In this document: piece after piece, positions 37,401 through 47,716 of the stretch
How positions within the stretch are numbered: the first letter of the stretch is position 1
Layout: each line of letters starts with the position of its first letter
Source of the DNA: Planctomycetia bacterium
GTDB lineage: Bacteria; Planctomycetota; Phycisphaerae; UBA1845; UTPLA1
Assembly (NCBI GenBank): GCA_015075745.1
Contig: JABTTW010000003.1
Span: 124,001 to 188,000 of the forward strand
Direction of reading: 5' to 3'
Length of the DNA: 64,000 bases
Program-made: the position numbers and the translations under genes
Notes under the pieces: model-generated
Databases searched by the model: none
The model's input: the letters and a program-made list of their open reading frames with translations, nothing else
What the model was told of the DNA's origin: nothing

Positions 37401-37597
37401 GTCACCAGCAGCTCCATCTCCTCCGGCGCCAGGCTTTCTCCCTCCACCAGCAAAGTCACCGTGGGCGCGGTGAGGTCGGGAAAGACGTCAACCGGCATTG
37501 TTGTCGCTGAGTAGGTGCCGGCGCCGATCAGCAGCGCACTTAGAATGACCACGGCGAGCCGATTGTGGAGCGACCACTTGATCAGATTGTTCAACAT
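34436..37597 (-). CDS. Heavy-metal efflux RND transporter, inner-membrane pump (CusA/CzcA family)
   Basis: A 1053-residue RND proton/metal antiporter of the HME group. It begins with MLNNLIKWSLHNRLAVVILS and has the two large periplasmic loops and twelve helices of the family. The HME-specific fourth-helix segment is IGMVVDDAIIDVENVVRRLRE, with two adjacent acidic residues. That pattern is neither the classic CusA nor CzcA TM4 motif, so the metal cannot be assigned. It follows the adaptor gene by 18 bases, completing a pump operon. An outer-membrane factor gene is not seen here. Confidence 0.92.
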   Translation of the reverse strand: MLNNLIKWSLHNRLAVVILSALLIGAGTYSATTMPVDVFPDLTAPTVTLLVEGESLAPEEMELLVTFPIETALNGAADVRRVRSASAVGIAVVWVEFEWGTEIHRARQTVTERLATVSGNLPPQVSTPVMVPTSSIMGEIMFMSLTSDKHSPMELRTFAGVNLRQRLLAVGGVSQVIALGGDEKQYQVVLSPTRIQAYRLAVNDVVHALNSSNENVSPGFFIQEAQESVVQGIGRFKDERDIRETVVAVRDGRPITVGDLGVVQIGAAVKRGTGSSSRRAEDWAPITEPGVVIAIHKQPGANTLELTTRVDRALDEIATSLPEGMHINRDLFRQSRFIESAVTSTSEAVRDGSIIVVLTVVVFLASMRASLITLLAMPLSLLAAILVLRYIGAGINTMTLGGMAIAIGMVVDDAIIDVENVVRRLRENATVLKGARRSPIEVVFSASAEVRNSIAFATLIILLVFTPIFFLSGVEGRLLRPLGVAFSVSLAASLFVALTLTPVLCFYLLPGSVTIVKPHASGFSGRMMDWYDRPLHWALDAPVRVAAVALVLTAIAIIAVVRFGHDFLPPFNEGALVVSTVTAPGTSLEESDRLAAIVEKTLMNQPEVAAIGRRTGRAELDEHVQGVEASEIDLTLDMEAAKRVGRTPRSRDELLAEIRSDLAMIPGIRATIGQPIGHRIDHMLSGTKASIAVKVFGEDLSRLRQLATQIQFVLAQIDGVVDLAQEQQVDVATVRYEFNRKAMARHELRPADVAETLRASFRGIPAGRLFEGRVGFECVVQLGGPEAWSEDKLDRMPLSSPKGYYVPLGAVADIREEASPNFINRENVQRKGVVMCNVAGRDVAGVVEELQGRIADEVPMPPGYFVEYGGQFESAQQTTRTLTWLSIVVIVGVGFCLHMAFHSAADALFILLNLPLALIGGVAGVYASGGILNVASLIGFISVFGISTRNGIMLISHIRYLQGSEGVTDFREAVRRGASERLVPILMTAISSGCGLLPLVFGGQEAGKEILTPMAMVILGGLISSTCLNLIVVPSLFLYVGKKGSPTNDISAG

Positions 37598-37615
37598 AGC
37601 GGCGATCCTTGAGTC

Positions 37616-39280
37616 CTAGTGAACGTGCCCGTGTCCGATGCTCGCGGGGGAAGAGAGGCTCATCTTTAGGGCATTAGCGCCGCGCGTGACGACGCGCTCG
37701 CCCTCGCTCACTCCGTTTAACACCTGAACGTGATCACGATCACGCATCCCCAGTTCGACTTCGCGCTGCTCGAAGGACTCTCCGTCGATCAGCACAAACG
37801 CGTATCGCTTCCCGCCCTCGCGCACAACGGCTTCATCGGGAATCACCAGCGCCGACGGCGCAAGGCCGGTGCGGATGAACGAGTTCACCTGCATTCCCGG
37901 GCGCAGCTCTTGAGCCGGATCGGCGATCTCGTAGGTCAGCGCGATGGTCCGTGATGCAGAATCAACCTGTTTGCCCGTGTGGATGAGTTTCCCGCCGGAG
38001 GCCTGGACCTCGAAGACACGATCGGCCATTCCACACGCGGAAAAATGTGCCTCGGGGTTATCTGGGAGACGATGTAGATCGAACTCGGAAACGTGCGCAA
38101 CCATCCAGAGTCGATGCGGATCGACAATGCGAAACACGGTTTCCAGTGCGTCGACAACCTCCCCATTTGCCGACGCAACCGCGACAATTTCGCCGCTCAC
38201 GGGGGCTGTTAGCGGCATCAAAGAACTCATGCGACTCGCATGATCGGCTGGCTCGACCGACTCGGCGGTCGTGCCTAGTTCGGGGTAGCGCGAGACAGCC
38301 GAAGCGAACCACTCCTGAACCGCCGTCGCCGCGGTGACGTCGGCCTCGGCGATTGATCGCTCGCGCCGCGCCTCTCCGAGCTCTCGTTCGGACGCCGTAT
38401 CGCTCGCAACGAGTCGCGCTACTCGATCAAATTCACTTTGCGCAAACAACAGTGCCGCCTTCGCGCGAGCCACCTCCTGAGCGATTCCATGTGCCTTTTG
38501 CCGAAGGTCGAGCGTTCGCTCGGCGACCTCCGCCGTCTCAAGCAGGGGCGCCTCTATCTGCGCAAGGACCTGTCCGGCCTCGACCCATTCACCCAGTTGC
38601 GGCAGTCGCCCGAGATTTGGCGGCAGAAGCCTGCCCGCCTTTGAAGATGCAACATGCGCCGACGCGTCCGGCGGAGACCCTAGCTCACCTGGAACTTCCA
38701 GCCACGTCGCCATATCGCGTCGCTCAGCCCGAGCGAGTCGCATGCCGATCTTCCACTGCTGCTCCATCAGGAAAGGAGCGGAGTCCACAATCGACGCATC
38801 CGCCTTCCCCGGTTGGATGTCGTGCTCGCCGGCCCATACCGTCAGCCGACCCGCAGAGAATTGATCTTCAACCTCAATGCCGGAAATCCTGAACCTCAGC
38901 TCGTATTCACCGGCAGTCGGAAGAGTCATGCGCGGTTTAAAGATGCCGTCCCGGATGGGACGCAGGCCCTCGACAATCACCGGCTCGCCGCGCGCTGGAG
39001 CAACGATGACGCTGAGCGACGAGAGGCGAATCGGCTCGCCGGTCTCAAGTATCGTGAAGTGACAGAGAAACTCGGCGGGGCGACCGGCAACGACAGGCGC
39101 GTATTCAGCGAAGAGCTCCACCGTTTCGGAAAAGACCGTCAGACGGACGGACTGCGTCTCGGCGCCACCGTGCTCATGCGCATCCTGCCGCGTCGTGGAC
39201 GGCGACTCGGCCTCGCAGCCGGTAAGCGTCGCGCACAGACTGCAAAGGATGCAAATGCACCATCGCGAAAAACACTGCAT
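37616..39280 (-). CDS. RND efflux periplasmic adaptor lipoprotein (CusB type)
   Basis: The membrane-fusion subunit of the metal pump. The N-terminus is a lipoprotein signal (CSLCATLTGCEAE). An Ig-like segment at about residues 45-150 (APVVAGRPAEFLCHFTIL) precedes the barrel-sandwich and helical hairpin (LAQIEAPLLETAEVAERTLDLRQKAHGIAQ) and beta-barrel (VSEFDLHRLPDN). The C-terminus ends in GHGHVH, a metal-binding-like tail. The internal ATG at 39280 is chosen for its GGTGAG about five bases upstream; an ATG four codons earlier is possible. It is co-directional with the pump gene and the small His-rich gene upstream. Confidence 0.9.
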   Translation of the reverse strand: MQCFSRWCICILCSLCATLTGCEAESPSTTRQDAHEHGGAETQSVRLTVFSETVELFAEYAPVVAGRPAEFLCHFTILETGEPIRLSSLSVIVAPARGEPVIVEGLRPIRDGIFKPRMTLPTAGEYELRFRISGIEVEDQFSAGRLTVWAGEHDIQPGKADASIVDSAPFLMEQQWKIGMRLARAERRDMATWLEVPGELGSPPDASAHVASSKAGRLLPPNLGRLPQLGEWVEAGQVLAQIEAPLLETAEVAERTLDLRQKAHGIAQEVARAKAALLFAQSEFDRVARLVASDTASERELGEARRERSIAEADVTAATAVQEWFASAVSRYPELGTTAESVEPADHASRMSSLMPLTAPVSGEIVAVASANGEVVDALETVFRIVDPHRLWMVAHVSEFDLHRLPDNPEAHFSACGMADRVFEVQASGGKLIHTGKQVDSASRTIALTYEIADPAQELRPGMQVNSFIRTGLAPSALVIPDEAVVREGGKRYAFVLIDGESFEQREVELGMRDRDHVQVLNGVSEGERVVTRGANALKMSLSSPASIGHGHVH

Positions 39281-39394
39281 ATTCTCACCCATGGATTAGT
39301 CGTACCAGGCAGGCGCGGCGCCGGAATGCGGCCGAATGCCGTGCGTCAAGAAAAACCGTGAAAGAAAAAACGGCCTACGAGGATGGGGGGAGAA

Positions 39395-39907
39395 TCAAAT
39401 CAGAAATGTCTGGGAGGTCAGGAGTATGAAGCGCGCAGTGCCGCAACTCGCGTTCCACGGCGCCGGCATGGAATGATCGCTGATGCCGGTCAAAGGTGCG
39501 GAAGCGAGCAAGGGCGTACAAGAGACGGTCGCAAGCTGCGGACTTGACCTTTGAAGGTCGTCGGGCATGAGGTCGCAAGATCGACTTTGAGTGCAATGTA
39601 GATCGAACAGACGGCAAATTGATGGCTCCGGCGCATCTTCGCCGTGTCCACCGGGTAGCGAACCGCCGTGGAAACCCTCGACGTGGCCTTGCTTTTTCGT
39701 GGGTTGCAATGACTGACTGCTGCGCGTCCCGGCTGAGGCCGGGGCCTTGGTGTGTGACAGTCGATCGACTACGGAAACATGATGTACGTGCGGCGCTCCG
39801 TCGTGAGCGTGAACGAAGAATGATCGTGCTGACCAAGCGCCCCCCAACAACAAGAGGATCGCCGTCAGGACAATCGACAACGAATTGAAAATGGGCCGTG
39901 AACGCAC
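39395..39907 (-). CDS. Small exported His-rich protein of the metal-efflux operon
   Basis: A 170-residue product with an N-terminal signal-like helix (LSIVLTAILLLLGGAWS). Histidines cluster in HAHDGAPHVHHVSVVD and GHVEGFHGGSLPGGHGED, and four cysteines occur later. It precedes the adaptor and pump genes on the same strand, so a periplasmic metal-binding or sensing role is likely by context. No known family is claimed. Confidence 0.6.
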   Translation of the reverse strand: MRSRPIFNSLSIVLTAILLLLGGAWSARSFFVHAHDGAPHVHHVSVVDRLSHTKAPASAGTRSSQSLQPTKKQGHVEGFHGGSLPGGHGEDAPEPSICRLFDLHCTQSRSCDLMPDDLQRSSPQLATVSCTPLLASAPLTGISDHSMPAPWNASCGTARFILLTSQTFLI

Positions 39908-39998
39908 GCTGAATTCTAACCCCGTTTATCGTCGGTACCTATACGTCGAGTACCCGAATGCGAATTCAGTCTACCACGTTTGCCAGCCTCACGTCAAT

Positions 39999-40229
39999 TG
40001 TCACCGCCAAATACCCGGCATCCATCTGATGCTCGAACTCTCGGGCCTGCAATCGGGCATACGCCGTCATGCCTTCGGACTTGTAAGCCCTGGCCAATTT
40101 GAACATTGTCAGGTTAAGCGCGTGGAACCGGCCAGCATGTTAAGCAGGGAGCTCTTGCCGACATTCGGCCGACCTACAATCGCAACAATGGGCATCGCCA
40201 TGCAGTACATTCTATCCGAATATTCGGGA
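39999..40229 (-). pseudogene. Chimeric gene fragment: der 5' end joined to an aceA internal piece
   Basis: Read on the minus strand, 40229-40128 reproduces the der upstream region and first 25 codons, and 40136-39999 reproduces about 45 codons from the middle-to-late part of isocitrate lyase. The joint falls in CCGGCCAGC, shared by both genes. Three changes in the der part are synonymous. The aceA part has about six conservative amino acid changes. The der frame meets a stop soon after the joint (mini-frame 40201-40109, 30 codons, keeping GRPNVGKSSLL). Not a functional gene. Confidence 0.8.
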
Positions 40230-40294
40230 ACCGCATCTTTGTGCCTCCGGCCGGGCCCAAGCGCACTTTGACGCTCCAGGGCGCTACGAAACTC

Positions 40295-40502
40295 AAGGTG
40301 ACATAAGGTGACACAAGCTTGCGCAGGCGACCGTAAGCGCTGTGGCGGGCATGCCTTGGGGCAGTGAGTAAAAAAGGCGAAAAACGGAGAAATCGCGCGT
40401 CGAAAGCTGAAAAGACCCGGAGCGTCGGGCGGGAGGTCTGTCGGCCATTGCGGCGATGTTTTCTTGTCATGCCAATATCAATATTTGCTCCATGACCGCG
40501 CC
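40295..40502 (+). repeat. Dispersed intergenic repeat, copy 1
   Basis: Begins AAGGTGACATAAGGTGACAC, contains GTAAGCGCTGTGGCGGGC and a purine-rich AAAAAAGGCGAAAAACGG, and ends with ATATTTGCTCC followed by CGCGCC. The start and core recur at 62761 and both start and end recur at 62961-63182. It lies in the 751-base gene-free stretch 39908-40658. The rest of that stretch (40503-40658) holds nothing that I can identify. Confidence 0.75.
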
Positions 40503-40658
40503 GAGCATTACCGCCGGCCGCAAGCAATGGCATTAAATAATCTCCTCATCCAGTATGAATCCACGAGAGCCCCGATCTTGGAAAAAATGCGGGATGATGC
40601 CCACCGACTTTGGCCGGTTGGGCACCATCCCTTGCAAACTCCACCCCTCCGAGGCTGC

Positions 40659-41972
<1,314 letters not shown>

Positions 41973-41998
41973 CGCTCGCTCCTCTAAAAAAAATAGTC

Positions 41999-43606
41999 TT
42001 ATGGAAGCAACTCATACGCAGGGAGCGTCAAGAACTCGACGAATTCATCGGTCGTTGAGATGTCATAGAAAATCTCGGCGGCCGATTTGAAATGCCCCCC
42101 CTGGTACCTCGTCTCACCCAGCGACGAGCGAATCTTCGTCAACTCCTCGCCGAGCATTTCTCGAAACAATTCCTTGGTGACGCGGCGGCCATCGTTAAGC
42201 ACACCCGTGGGATGATGTATCCATTGCCAGACCTGGGTGCGCGAGATTTCCGCCGTCGCCGCGTCCTCCATCAAGTTGTAGAGCGGAACGCAGCCGTTTC
42301 CGCCGATCCATGACTCGATATACTGAAGGCCGACATTCAGGTTCGTGCGAAGTCCGCCTTCGGTGATGTCTCCCTTGGGTACGGCCAGCAATTGAGCCGC
42401 GGTCACGTGGACGTCTTCGCGCAGGCGTTTGACCTGATTGGGCGTTGGCATTTTGGCGTCAAAGACGTCCATCGCGACCGGCACGAGACCTGGGTGCGCC
42501 ACCCAGGTGCCGTCATGACCGTCCGTGGCCTCTCGTTCCTTGTCCGCCCTGACCTTTGAAATGGCCGAGTCATTCGCGGCCGGATCGTTTTTGATCGGAA
42601 TCTGTGCGGCCATGCCGCCCATGGCATGAGCGCCGCGGCGATGGCAGGTCCTAATGACGTGCAGCGAGTAATCGCGCATGAAGGGGACCGTCATCGTCAC
42701 CTGAGACCGGTCGGGCAGGACGAACTCCGGCCGGCTGCGAAACTTCTTGATGAAGCTGAAGATGTAATCCCACCGGCCGCAGTTCAGACCGGCGGAGTGA
42801 TCGCGCAGTTCGTAAAGGATCTCCTCGGTTTCGAAAGCGGCGAGGATCGTCTCTATCAGAACCGTCGCCTTGATCGTCCCGCGCGGAACACCCAGGGCAT
42901 CCTGCGCCATGCAGAACACGTCGTTCCACAAGCGCGCCTCCAGGTGGCTCTCCAGCTTCGGCAGGTAAAAGTATGGACCGGTTCCGCGATTCAGCAGCTC
43001 CCGGGCGTTGTGAAAGAAGAAGAGACCGAAGTCGAGCAGCCCGCCGATCATCGGCTTGCCGTCGATCAGAATGTGCTTTTCCGGCAGGTGCCAGCCACGC
43101 GGGCGCACCATGAGCGTCGCCGGATTCTTATTGAGTGAGTACTTTTTCCCCTCAGGGCTTTCAAAGGTAATCGTCTTCCGCACGGCGTCGCGCAGATTGA
43201 TATGCCCGCCGATGATGTTGTCCCAGGTCGGACTGTTCGAGTCCTCGAAGTCCGCCATGAACACCTTCGCGCCGCTGTTGAGCGCGTTGATGACCATCTT
43301 TCGATCGACGGGGCCGGTAATCTCCACACGCCGGTCCAGCAGGTCGTTCGGCACCGGGGCAATTTGCCAATTGCCTACTCGAATGCTTCGCGTCGATTCG
43401 AGAAAGTCCGGCATGGCCCCGTCATCGAGTTCGCGTTGCCGGTTCTTTCGCGCGGTGAGAAGGGAGTCGCGACGGTCCGCAAATTCGTGCTGCAACTGCG
43501 CGACAAAGTTCAGGGCCTCGGGCGTGAGAATCTCGCCGAATTCGGACGAAACATCCGCGAGAATCTGTATGCGATGCGATTTTGATGATGAAGTCGTTGT
43601 GGGCAT
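41999..43606 (-). CDS. aceB: Malate synthase A
   Basis: Condenses glyoxylate with acetyl-CoA to malate. The family signature [18 protein letters not shown] is complete, and [27 protein letters not shown] and THEGAH-like [18 protein letters not shown] are typical of the A isoform. The ATG at 43606 follows a GGGGCGG ribosome-like site; the upstream in-frame region is untranslated promoter DNA. The gene is first in the aceB-aceA operon and divergent from a LysR regulator. Confidence 0.96.
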   Translation of the reverse strand: MPTTTSSSKSHRIQILADVSSEFGEILTPEALNFVAQLQHEFADRRDSLLTARKNRQRELDDGAMPDFLESTRSIRVGNWQIAPVPNDLLDRRVEITGPVDRKMVINALNSGAKVFMADFEDSNSPTWDNIIGGHINLRDAVRKTITFESPEGKKYSLNKNPATLMVRPRGWHLPEKHILIDGKPMIGGLLDFGLFFFHNARELLNRGTGPYFYLPKLESHLEARLWNDVFCMAQDALGVPRGTIKATVLIETILAAFETEEILYELRDHSAGLNCGRWDYIFSFIKKFRSRPEFVLPDRSQVTMTVPFMRDYSLHVIRTCHRRGAHAMGGMAAQIPIKNDPAANDSAISKVRADKEREATDGHDGTWVAHPGLVPVAMDVFDAKMPTPNQVKRLREDVHVTAAQLLAVPKGDITEGGLRTNLNVGLQYIESWIGGNGCVPLYNLMEDAATAEISRTQVWQWIHHPTGVLNDGRRVTKELFREMLGEELTKIRSSLGETRYQGGHFKSAAEIFYDISTTDEFVEFLTLPAYELLP

Positions 43607-43724
43607 TTGTCCGCCCCTTCGAGAAGAGATTACTCGGATTCTCGAAAGAGCGAGCCTTGCGGCGCAACAACACCGCCCCACTCCTTCGCCAACGCCATAC
43701 CCTCTATAGGGCAAATCGCGATAT

Positions 43725-43769
43725 TTGACTAATCAATAGTTTCAATACATCATATTGGTAATACTAATA
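43725..43769. promoter_or_regulatory. Candidate LysR operator between aceB and the regulator gene
   Basis: Two AT-rich dyads lie in the GC-rich divergent intergenic region: TTGACTAATCAA (43725-43736) and TATTGGTAATACTAATA (43753-43769). Both have the size and interrupted symmetry of LysR-type boxes. The second is 12 bases before the regulator's start, consistent with autoregulation. No experimental proof is implied. Confidence 0.5.
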
Positions 43770-43781
43770 CATGGAGCCGCC

Positions 43782-44708
43782 ATGCCCCCCGCGAATCGCC
43801 TTACGGCCTATAAGCAAAACCGTCTTCAGCAACTCCGCGGATTTTGCTACACCGCCCTGACCGGGAGCGTCTCCCGCGCCGCGGAAAAACTCCTGCTCAG
43901 CCAGCCCTCCGTCTCCCAGCAGATCAAGGCTCTGGAAAAAGAGTTCGGCGCCGCCCTCATCGAGCGGCACGGCCGCAGCATCAAGCTGACTTCCGAGGGA
44001 GAATTGCTCTACAAACTGGCCGAACCCCTGGTGCAGTCGGTGGACACGTTGCACCACGAGTTCTCCGCCCGCCGCGATCAGATCGAAGTCGGTAGACTCG
44101 ACATCGCCGCGGGCGAATCGACCATCCTGTATATCCTTCCGAAGTACGTAAAGGCCTTTATCACCGCCCACCCCGGCATCGACCTCAAGTTGCACAACGT
44201 CACCGGCCGCGAGGGCCTGGCTATGCTTCGTTCCCGAGAGGCGGATCTCGCCATCGGCTCCATGATCGACCCGCACGACGACATGGAGTACGAGCCGATT
44301 TTCTCATTCGACCCCGTCCTGATTACCGCGAGGAATCATCCGCTGGCCAAGCGCAAGCGCGTCACGATGGAAGAGGTCGCGTCGTATCCGCTGATTCTTC
44401 CCCCGCGCAATCTCACGACGTTTCGCATCGTCGATGCCGCTTTTCGGCAGCGCGGACTAAAGTACGAAGTCCGCCTTGAGGCCGGCGGCTGGGAGGTGAT
44501 CAAGAAATACGTCGAGCTGAACCTCGGCATCTCGCTGGTGACGAACATTTGCCTGACCGGCCGGGAGCGGCTCGCTGTCCTCCCCCTCGGTAAGCACCTT
44601 CCCCGCCGAACCTATGGCGTCGTTGTGGCGAGAAACGTACACCACTCCCCACAGGCGCGGCGGTTTATCGAATTGATGCACGACCGCCAGCTCACCCGGA
44701 AACGCTGA
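43782..44708 (+). CDS. LysR-family transcriptional regulator, probable regulator of aceBA
   Basis: A 308-residue LTTR. The N-terminal helix-turn-helix is [39 protein letters not shown], with an effector-binding region from about residue 95 ([39 protein letters not shown]). The overall type is CysB/Cbl-like. The ATG at 43782 has GGAG five bases upstream. Divergent placement from aceB-aceA with dyads between them points to control of the glyoxylate shunt, by inference only. The inducer is unknown. Confidence 0.88.
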   Translation: MPPANRLTAYKQNRLQQLRGFCYTALTGSVSRAAEKLLLSQPSVSQQIKALEKEFGAALIERHGRSIKLTSEGELLYKLAEPLVQSVDTLHHEFSARRDQIEVGRLDIAAGESTILYILPKYVKAFITAHPGIDLKLHNVTGREGLAMLRSREADLAIGSMIDPHDDMEYEPIFSFDPVLITARNHPLAKRKRVTMEEVASYPLILPPRNLTTFRIVDAAFRQRGLKYEVRLEAGGWEVIKKYVELNLGISLVTNICLTGRERLAVLPLGKHLPRRTYGVVVARNVHHSPQARRFIELMHDRQLTRKR

Positions 44709-44802
44709 TCGCCCGCTTTCCCGCCGCCGCCTCCCCCGCTACAATCGCCGCGCGAAAAGACCCATGAGACGGCCGACGGCCGCCAGCAGCAGAGAGAGCA
44801 TC

Positions 44803-45696
44803 ATGAGCATCATCGTCGATAAGAATACCCGCGTGATTACCCACGGCATTTCCGGCAAGGCCGGGGCCTTCCATACCCAGCAGTGTCTTGACTATGGCAC
44901 GCAGATGGTCGGCGGCGTCGTCCCCGGCAAGGGCGGCACCAAGAGCGAGCACGGCCTGCCGATCTTCAACACCGTGGGCGAGGCTGTTAAGGCCGTCGGC
45001 GCGAACTGCTCCATGATCTTTGTCCCCGCAGCCTTCGCCGCCGACAGCGCGATGGAGGCCGCCGCAGCCGGCATCAAGACCATCGTCCTGATCACCGAGG
45101 GCATTCCCGCGCTTGATATGGTGAAGGCCAAGAGGTTCATCACCGAGTGCGGCGCCCTGCTGGTGGGCCCCAACTGCCCCGGCATCATCACGCCCGGCCA
45201 GGCGAAGATCGGCATCATGCCCGGCTACATCCACAAGCCGGCCAACGGATCGACCAAGAACATCGGCCTGATCTCGCGCAGCGGCACGCTGACTTATGAG
45301 GCCGTCTGGCAATGCACGACGCGCAACATCGCCCAGACCACGTGCGTCGGCATCGGCGGCGATCCGGTCAAGGGTCTGAACTTCATCGAGCTGCTCGGCA
45401 TGTTTGAGAAGGACCCGCAGACTCACGCGATCATCATGATCGGCGAGATCGGCGGCACCGACGAAGAGAAGGCGGCGCAGTTTGTGAAAGAAAACGTGAA
45501 GAAGCCCGTCGTCGCGTTCATCGCGGGCCGCACAGCCCCGCCCGGTCGTCGCATGGGCCATGCCGGGGCCATCATCTCCGGCGGCGAGGGCACGGCCGAG
45601 AGCAAGATCGCGGCACTCAAGGGCGCCGGCATTCACGTCGCCGATTCTCCCGCCACGATCGGCGATACGATGGTCCGGGCGCTGAATCTCAACTGA
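44803..45696 (+). CDS. sucD: Succinyl-CoA synthetase alpha subunit
   Basis: TCA-cycle enzyme subunit that binds CoA and carries the phosphohistidine. Features: [20 protein letters not shown] (CoA site), [78 protein letters not shown] and the active-site His in [18 protein letters not shown]. The start at 44803 follows GAGAG. The beta subunit (sucC) is not adjacent on the downstream side and is not in the window. Since isocitrate lyase also makes succinate, its position beside aceBA is metabolically coherent. Confidence 0.95.
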   Translation: MSIIVDKNTRVITHGISGKAGAFHTQQCLDYGTQMVGGVVPGKGGTKSEHGLPIFNTVGEAVKAVGANCSMIFVPAAFAADSAMEAAAAGIKTIVLITEGIPALDMVKAKRFITECGALLVGPNCPGIITPGQAKIGIMPGYIHKPANGSTKNIGLISRSGTLTYEAVWQCTTRNIAQTTCVGIGGDPVKGLNFIELLGMFEKDPQTHAIIMIGEIGGTDEEKAAQFVKENVKKPVVAFIAGRTAPPGRRMGHAGAIISGGEGTAESKIAALKGAGIHVADSPATIGDTMVRALNLN

Positions 45697-45739
45697 TCAA
45701 GATTCACCGGCAAGTAAGTCGACGCGCCGCCGAACACTT

Positions 45740-47440
45740 TCACCCCAATTCGCATGCGATTTGATCGGCGTAGAACTTCGCATCGAGCAGGGAGTTCTCC
45801 ACGGCCGGCAGCCCCCAGTTATCCTGATTGACGAAGTAGATGCGCCCCTCGAACGGCCGACGGAGGTTGTCAACGACTCCATCGGCGATGAGCCGGGGAC
45901 TGCAGATGGGTACGGGGTGGCCCCAACGGGTGAACCGTATCTGCTCGACACTGTCTGCAGAGAGGCCATAAAGGGCAAGGGCCGCACGGACATCGGGCGC
46001 TATGCGTTCGGCGTACTCAAGCCAAGACTCATCGGTATAGAGGCTGTAACGTCCCTGAAACCAGGGGAGCGGCCAGTACAGGGTAAGGACCGATCGCGGG
46101 CCGCGTCCATTGCGGGCGAAACTGCCGTTCACGACATCCACAAAATGCGAATTGGCCGCGAAGCTGTCGGGGGTCATCGGGAAGTTACCGTCGCGCAGCA
46201 GAAAGGTGTCATAGGGAACGTGCGGGATCGGCTGCTTCAGCAGGACGTTGGCCACAACGTATGCCATGGTGTCGATGTTGTGCATGGCCTCGAACTTGGC
46301 CGGATCGCGTTCGCCGAGTTCATGGATCATGTACTTCGCGATGTGCTTGCCGTTGGCCATGACAACCCGCCGGGCTCGGAGGGAACGGGTGACGCCTGCA
46401 GGATCGAGGTAGGTGACCAGGACGCGGTCGCCGGGAACCACGCGTACATCGAAGACCTGAGAGCCTGGTCGGAGAAGCGGAGGTCGATTGCGACGTTCAA
46501 GGGCAAGGAGCTTGCGCCACATGGCGTCGACCAGGAATGCATTTCCGCCGGGCAGAACCCAACGGCCGAACTCCTCGGCGGCGATGAAGTTCCATCCGCC
46601 GGCAGCGGAGAGGTTGTCCCATCCAATGCCGAATGAGGAATAGCAGTATCCCTGGATGGCCGCCGCGAGAAGGGGCGGGATGGGAAGGCCGTTCATCTTC
46701 TCCTCGATATCCTCGCGGAGGGTCTTGGCATCGAGGTCGATGATCCACTGATTGTCCTTGCCCTCGGGAAGCGGGATCTCGGGATAACTTTCGTCGGCGT
46801 AGTACTGGACGATTTCCGCGTACCGCTTGAATGCGAGGACGGTCTCGGGTGGCTGCCCCGCACCGTCCCAGAAGCCGTCGATGATCTTTCCGCCGAGTTC
46901 GACGGGGCTGTCGCCGGAATCGACGCGCGCGACGCGATCGAGTCCGAGCCGGCGATAGAAGCGATCGAGAAACGAACCCTCGTCCGGAGTAATAAAGTAA
47001 GCGCCGCCAAATGAAAACGGCGCGCCGCCCCAGATTTCCCCCCGAGCGTTGCCGCCGAACCGCGGCGCGAGCTCGAAGAGGACAGGACGAAGGTGGCGCA
47101 GAAGCAGAGCCGTCGAAAGCCCGGAGATGCCGCCGCCGATGATCGCGACGTCGACGTCTTCCTCCGGGGGCGGGGGACCGTTAGGCAGCGGCGGAATCGA
47201 GTGGAAGGGAATATTATCGTTTGGATAGCTGTCGCCGGTAAACCAGTCGGCAAAGGGGAGTTGATCAACGATGATCGAGGTCGGATGAAGGGGGACCGCC
47301 GCAAACGGGCGTGACTGGAGAAGCGGGCGACCGGCGGCGCCGGGGGAGTCAAAGGGCAATAGTCCGAGGGCTCGGCGCTGCGAAAGCCCTAGACAAACGG
47401 CGGAGAGTCCACCTTTGATGAAATCTCGACGATTGAACAT
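45740..47440 (-). CDS. Tat-exported FAD-dependent oxidoreductase (amine oxidase-like)
   Basis: A 566-residue flavoprotein. The twin-arginine signal FNRRDFIKGGLSAVCLGL directs folded export. The FAD dinucleotide fold is VDVAIIGGGISGLSTALLLRH (about residue 95), with an ELAPRFGGNARGE second block, and the C-terminal FVNQDNWGLPAVENSLLDA resembles the FAD-binding closure of flavin monoamine oxidases. The start at 47440 has GGAGG eight bases upstream. No substrate can be given. The gene is monocistronic here. Confidence 0.85.
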   Translation of the reverse strand: MFNRRDFIKGGLSAVCLGLSQRRALGLLPFDSPGAAGRPLLQSRPFAAVPLHPTSIIVDQLPFADWFTGDSYPNDNIPFHSIPPLPNGPPPPEEDVDVAIIGGGISGLSTALLLRHLRPVLFELAPRFGGNARGEIWGGAPFSFGGAYFITPDEGSFLDRFYRRLGLDRVARVDSGDSPVELGGKIIDGFWDGAGQPPETVLAFKRYAEIVQYYADESYPEIPLPEGKDNQWIIDLDAKTLREDIEEKMNGLPIPPLLAAAIQGYCYSSFGIGWDNLSAAGGWNFIAAEEFGRWVLPGGNAFLVDAMWRKLLALERRNRPPLLRPGSQVFDVRVVPGDRVLVTYLDPAGVTRSLRARRVVMANGKHIAKYMIHELGERDPAKFEAMHNIDTMAYVVANVLLKQPIPHVPYDTFLLRDGNFPMTPDSFAANSHFVDVVNGSFARNGRGPRSVLTLYWPLPWFQGRYSLYTDESWLEYAERIAPDVRAALALYGLSADSVEQIRFTRWGHPVPICSPRLIADGVVDNLRRPFEGRIYFVNQDNWGLPAVENSLLDAKFYADQIACELG

Positions 47441-47636
47441 GGTCGCCCTCCATCTGGGAAAAAACGGCACGCATGACTTCCCGGATCATCCCGCCCGGCT
47501 GCGCAGCCGTCTCTGAGTCCGACATTATACCAAGCATCCCTCGCTGACCATAAACCACATGGAAGTTTGCAGCCAGTAAAGGCGTCAAAGATTGGGAATA
47601 AGTCCCCAGTCCGCCGGATGCGTGACCCTCGCGAGT

Positions 47637-47677
47637 AAAAAGCATGGCAGGCAGAAACCTCCTGGCTCCTGCCTGCC
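47637..47677 (-). terminator. Rho-independent terminator of the exported protein gene
   Basis: On the minus strand GGCAGGCAG and CTGCCTGCC form a 9-bp stem with a 14-base loop, followed closely by TTTTT. It lies 40 bases beyond the stop of the gene at 47717. Confidence 0.7.
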
Positions 47678-47716
47678 AGATTGAACTCGACTGAACTTGC
47701 CCGATCGCTCAAACGG

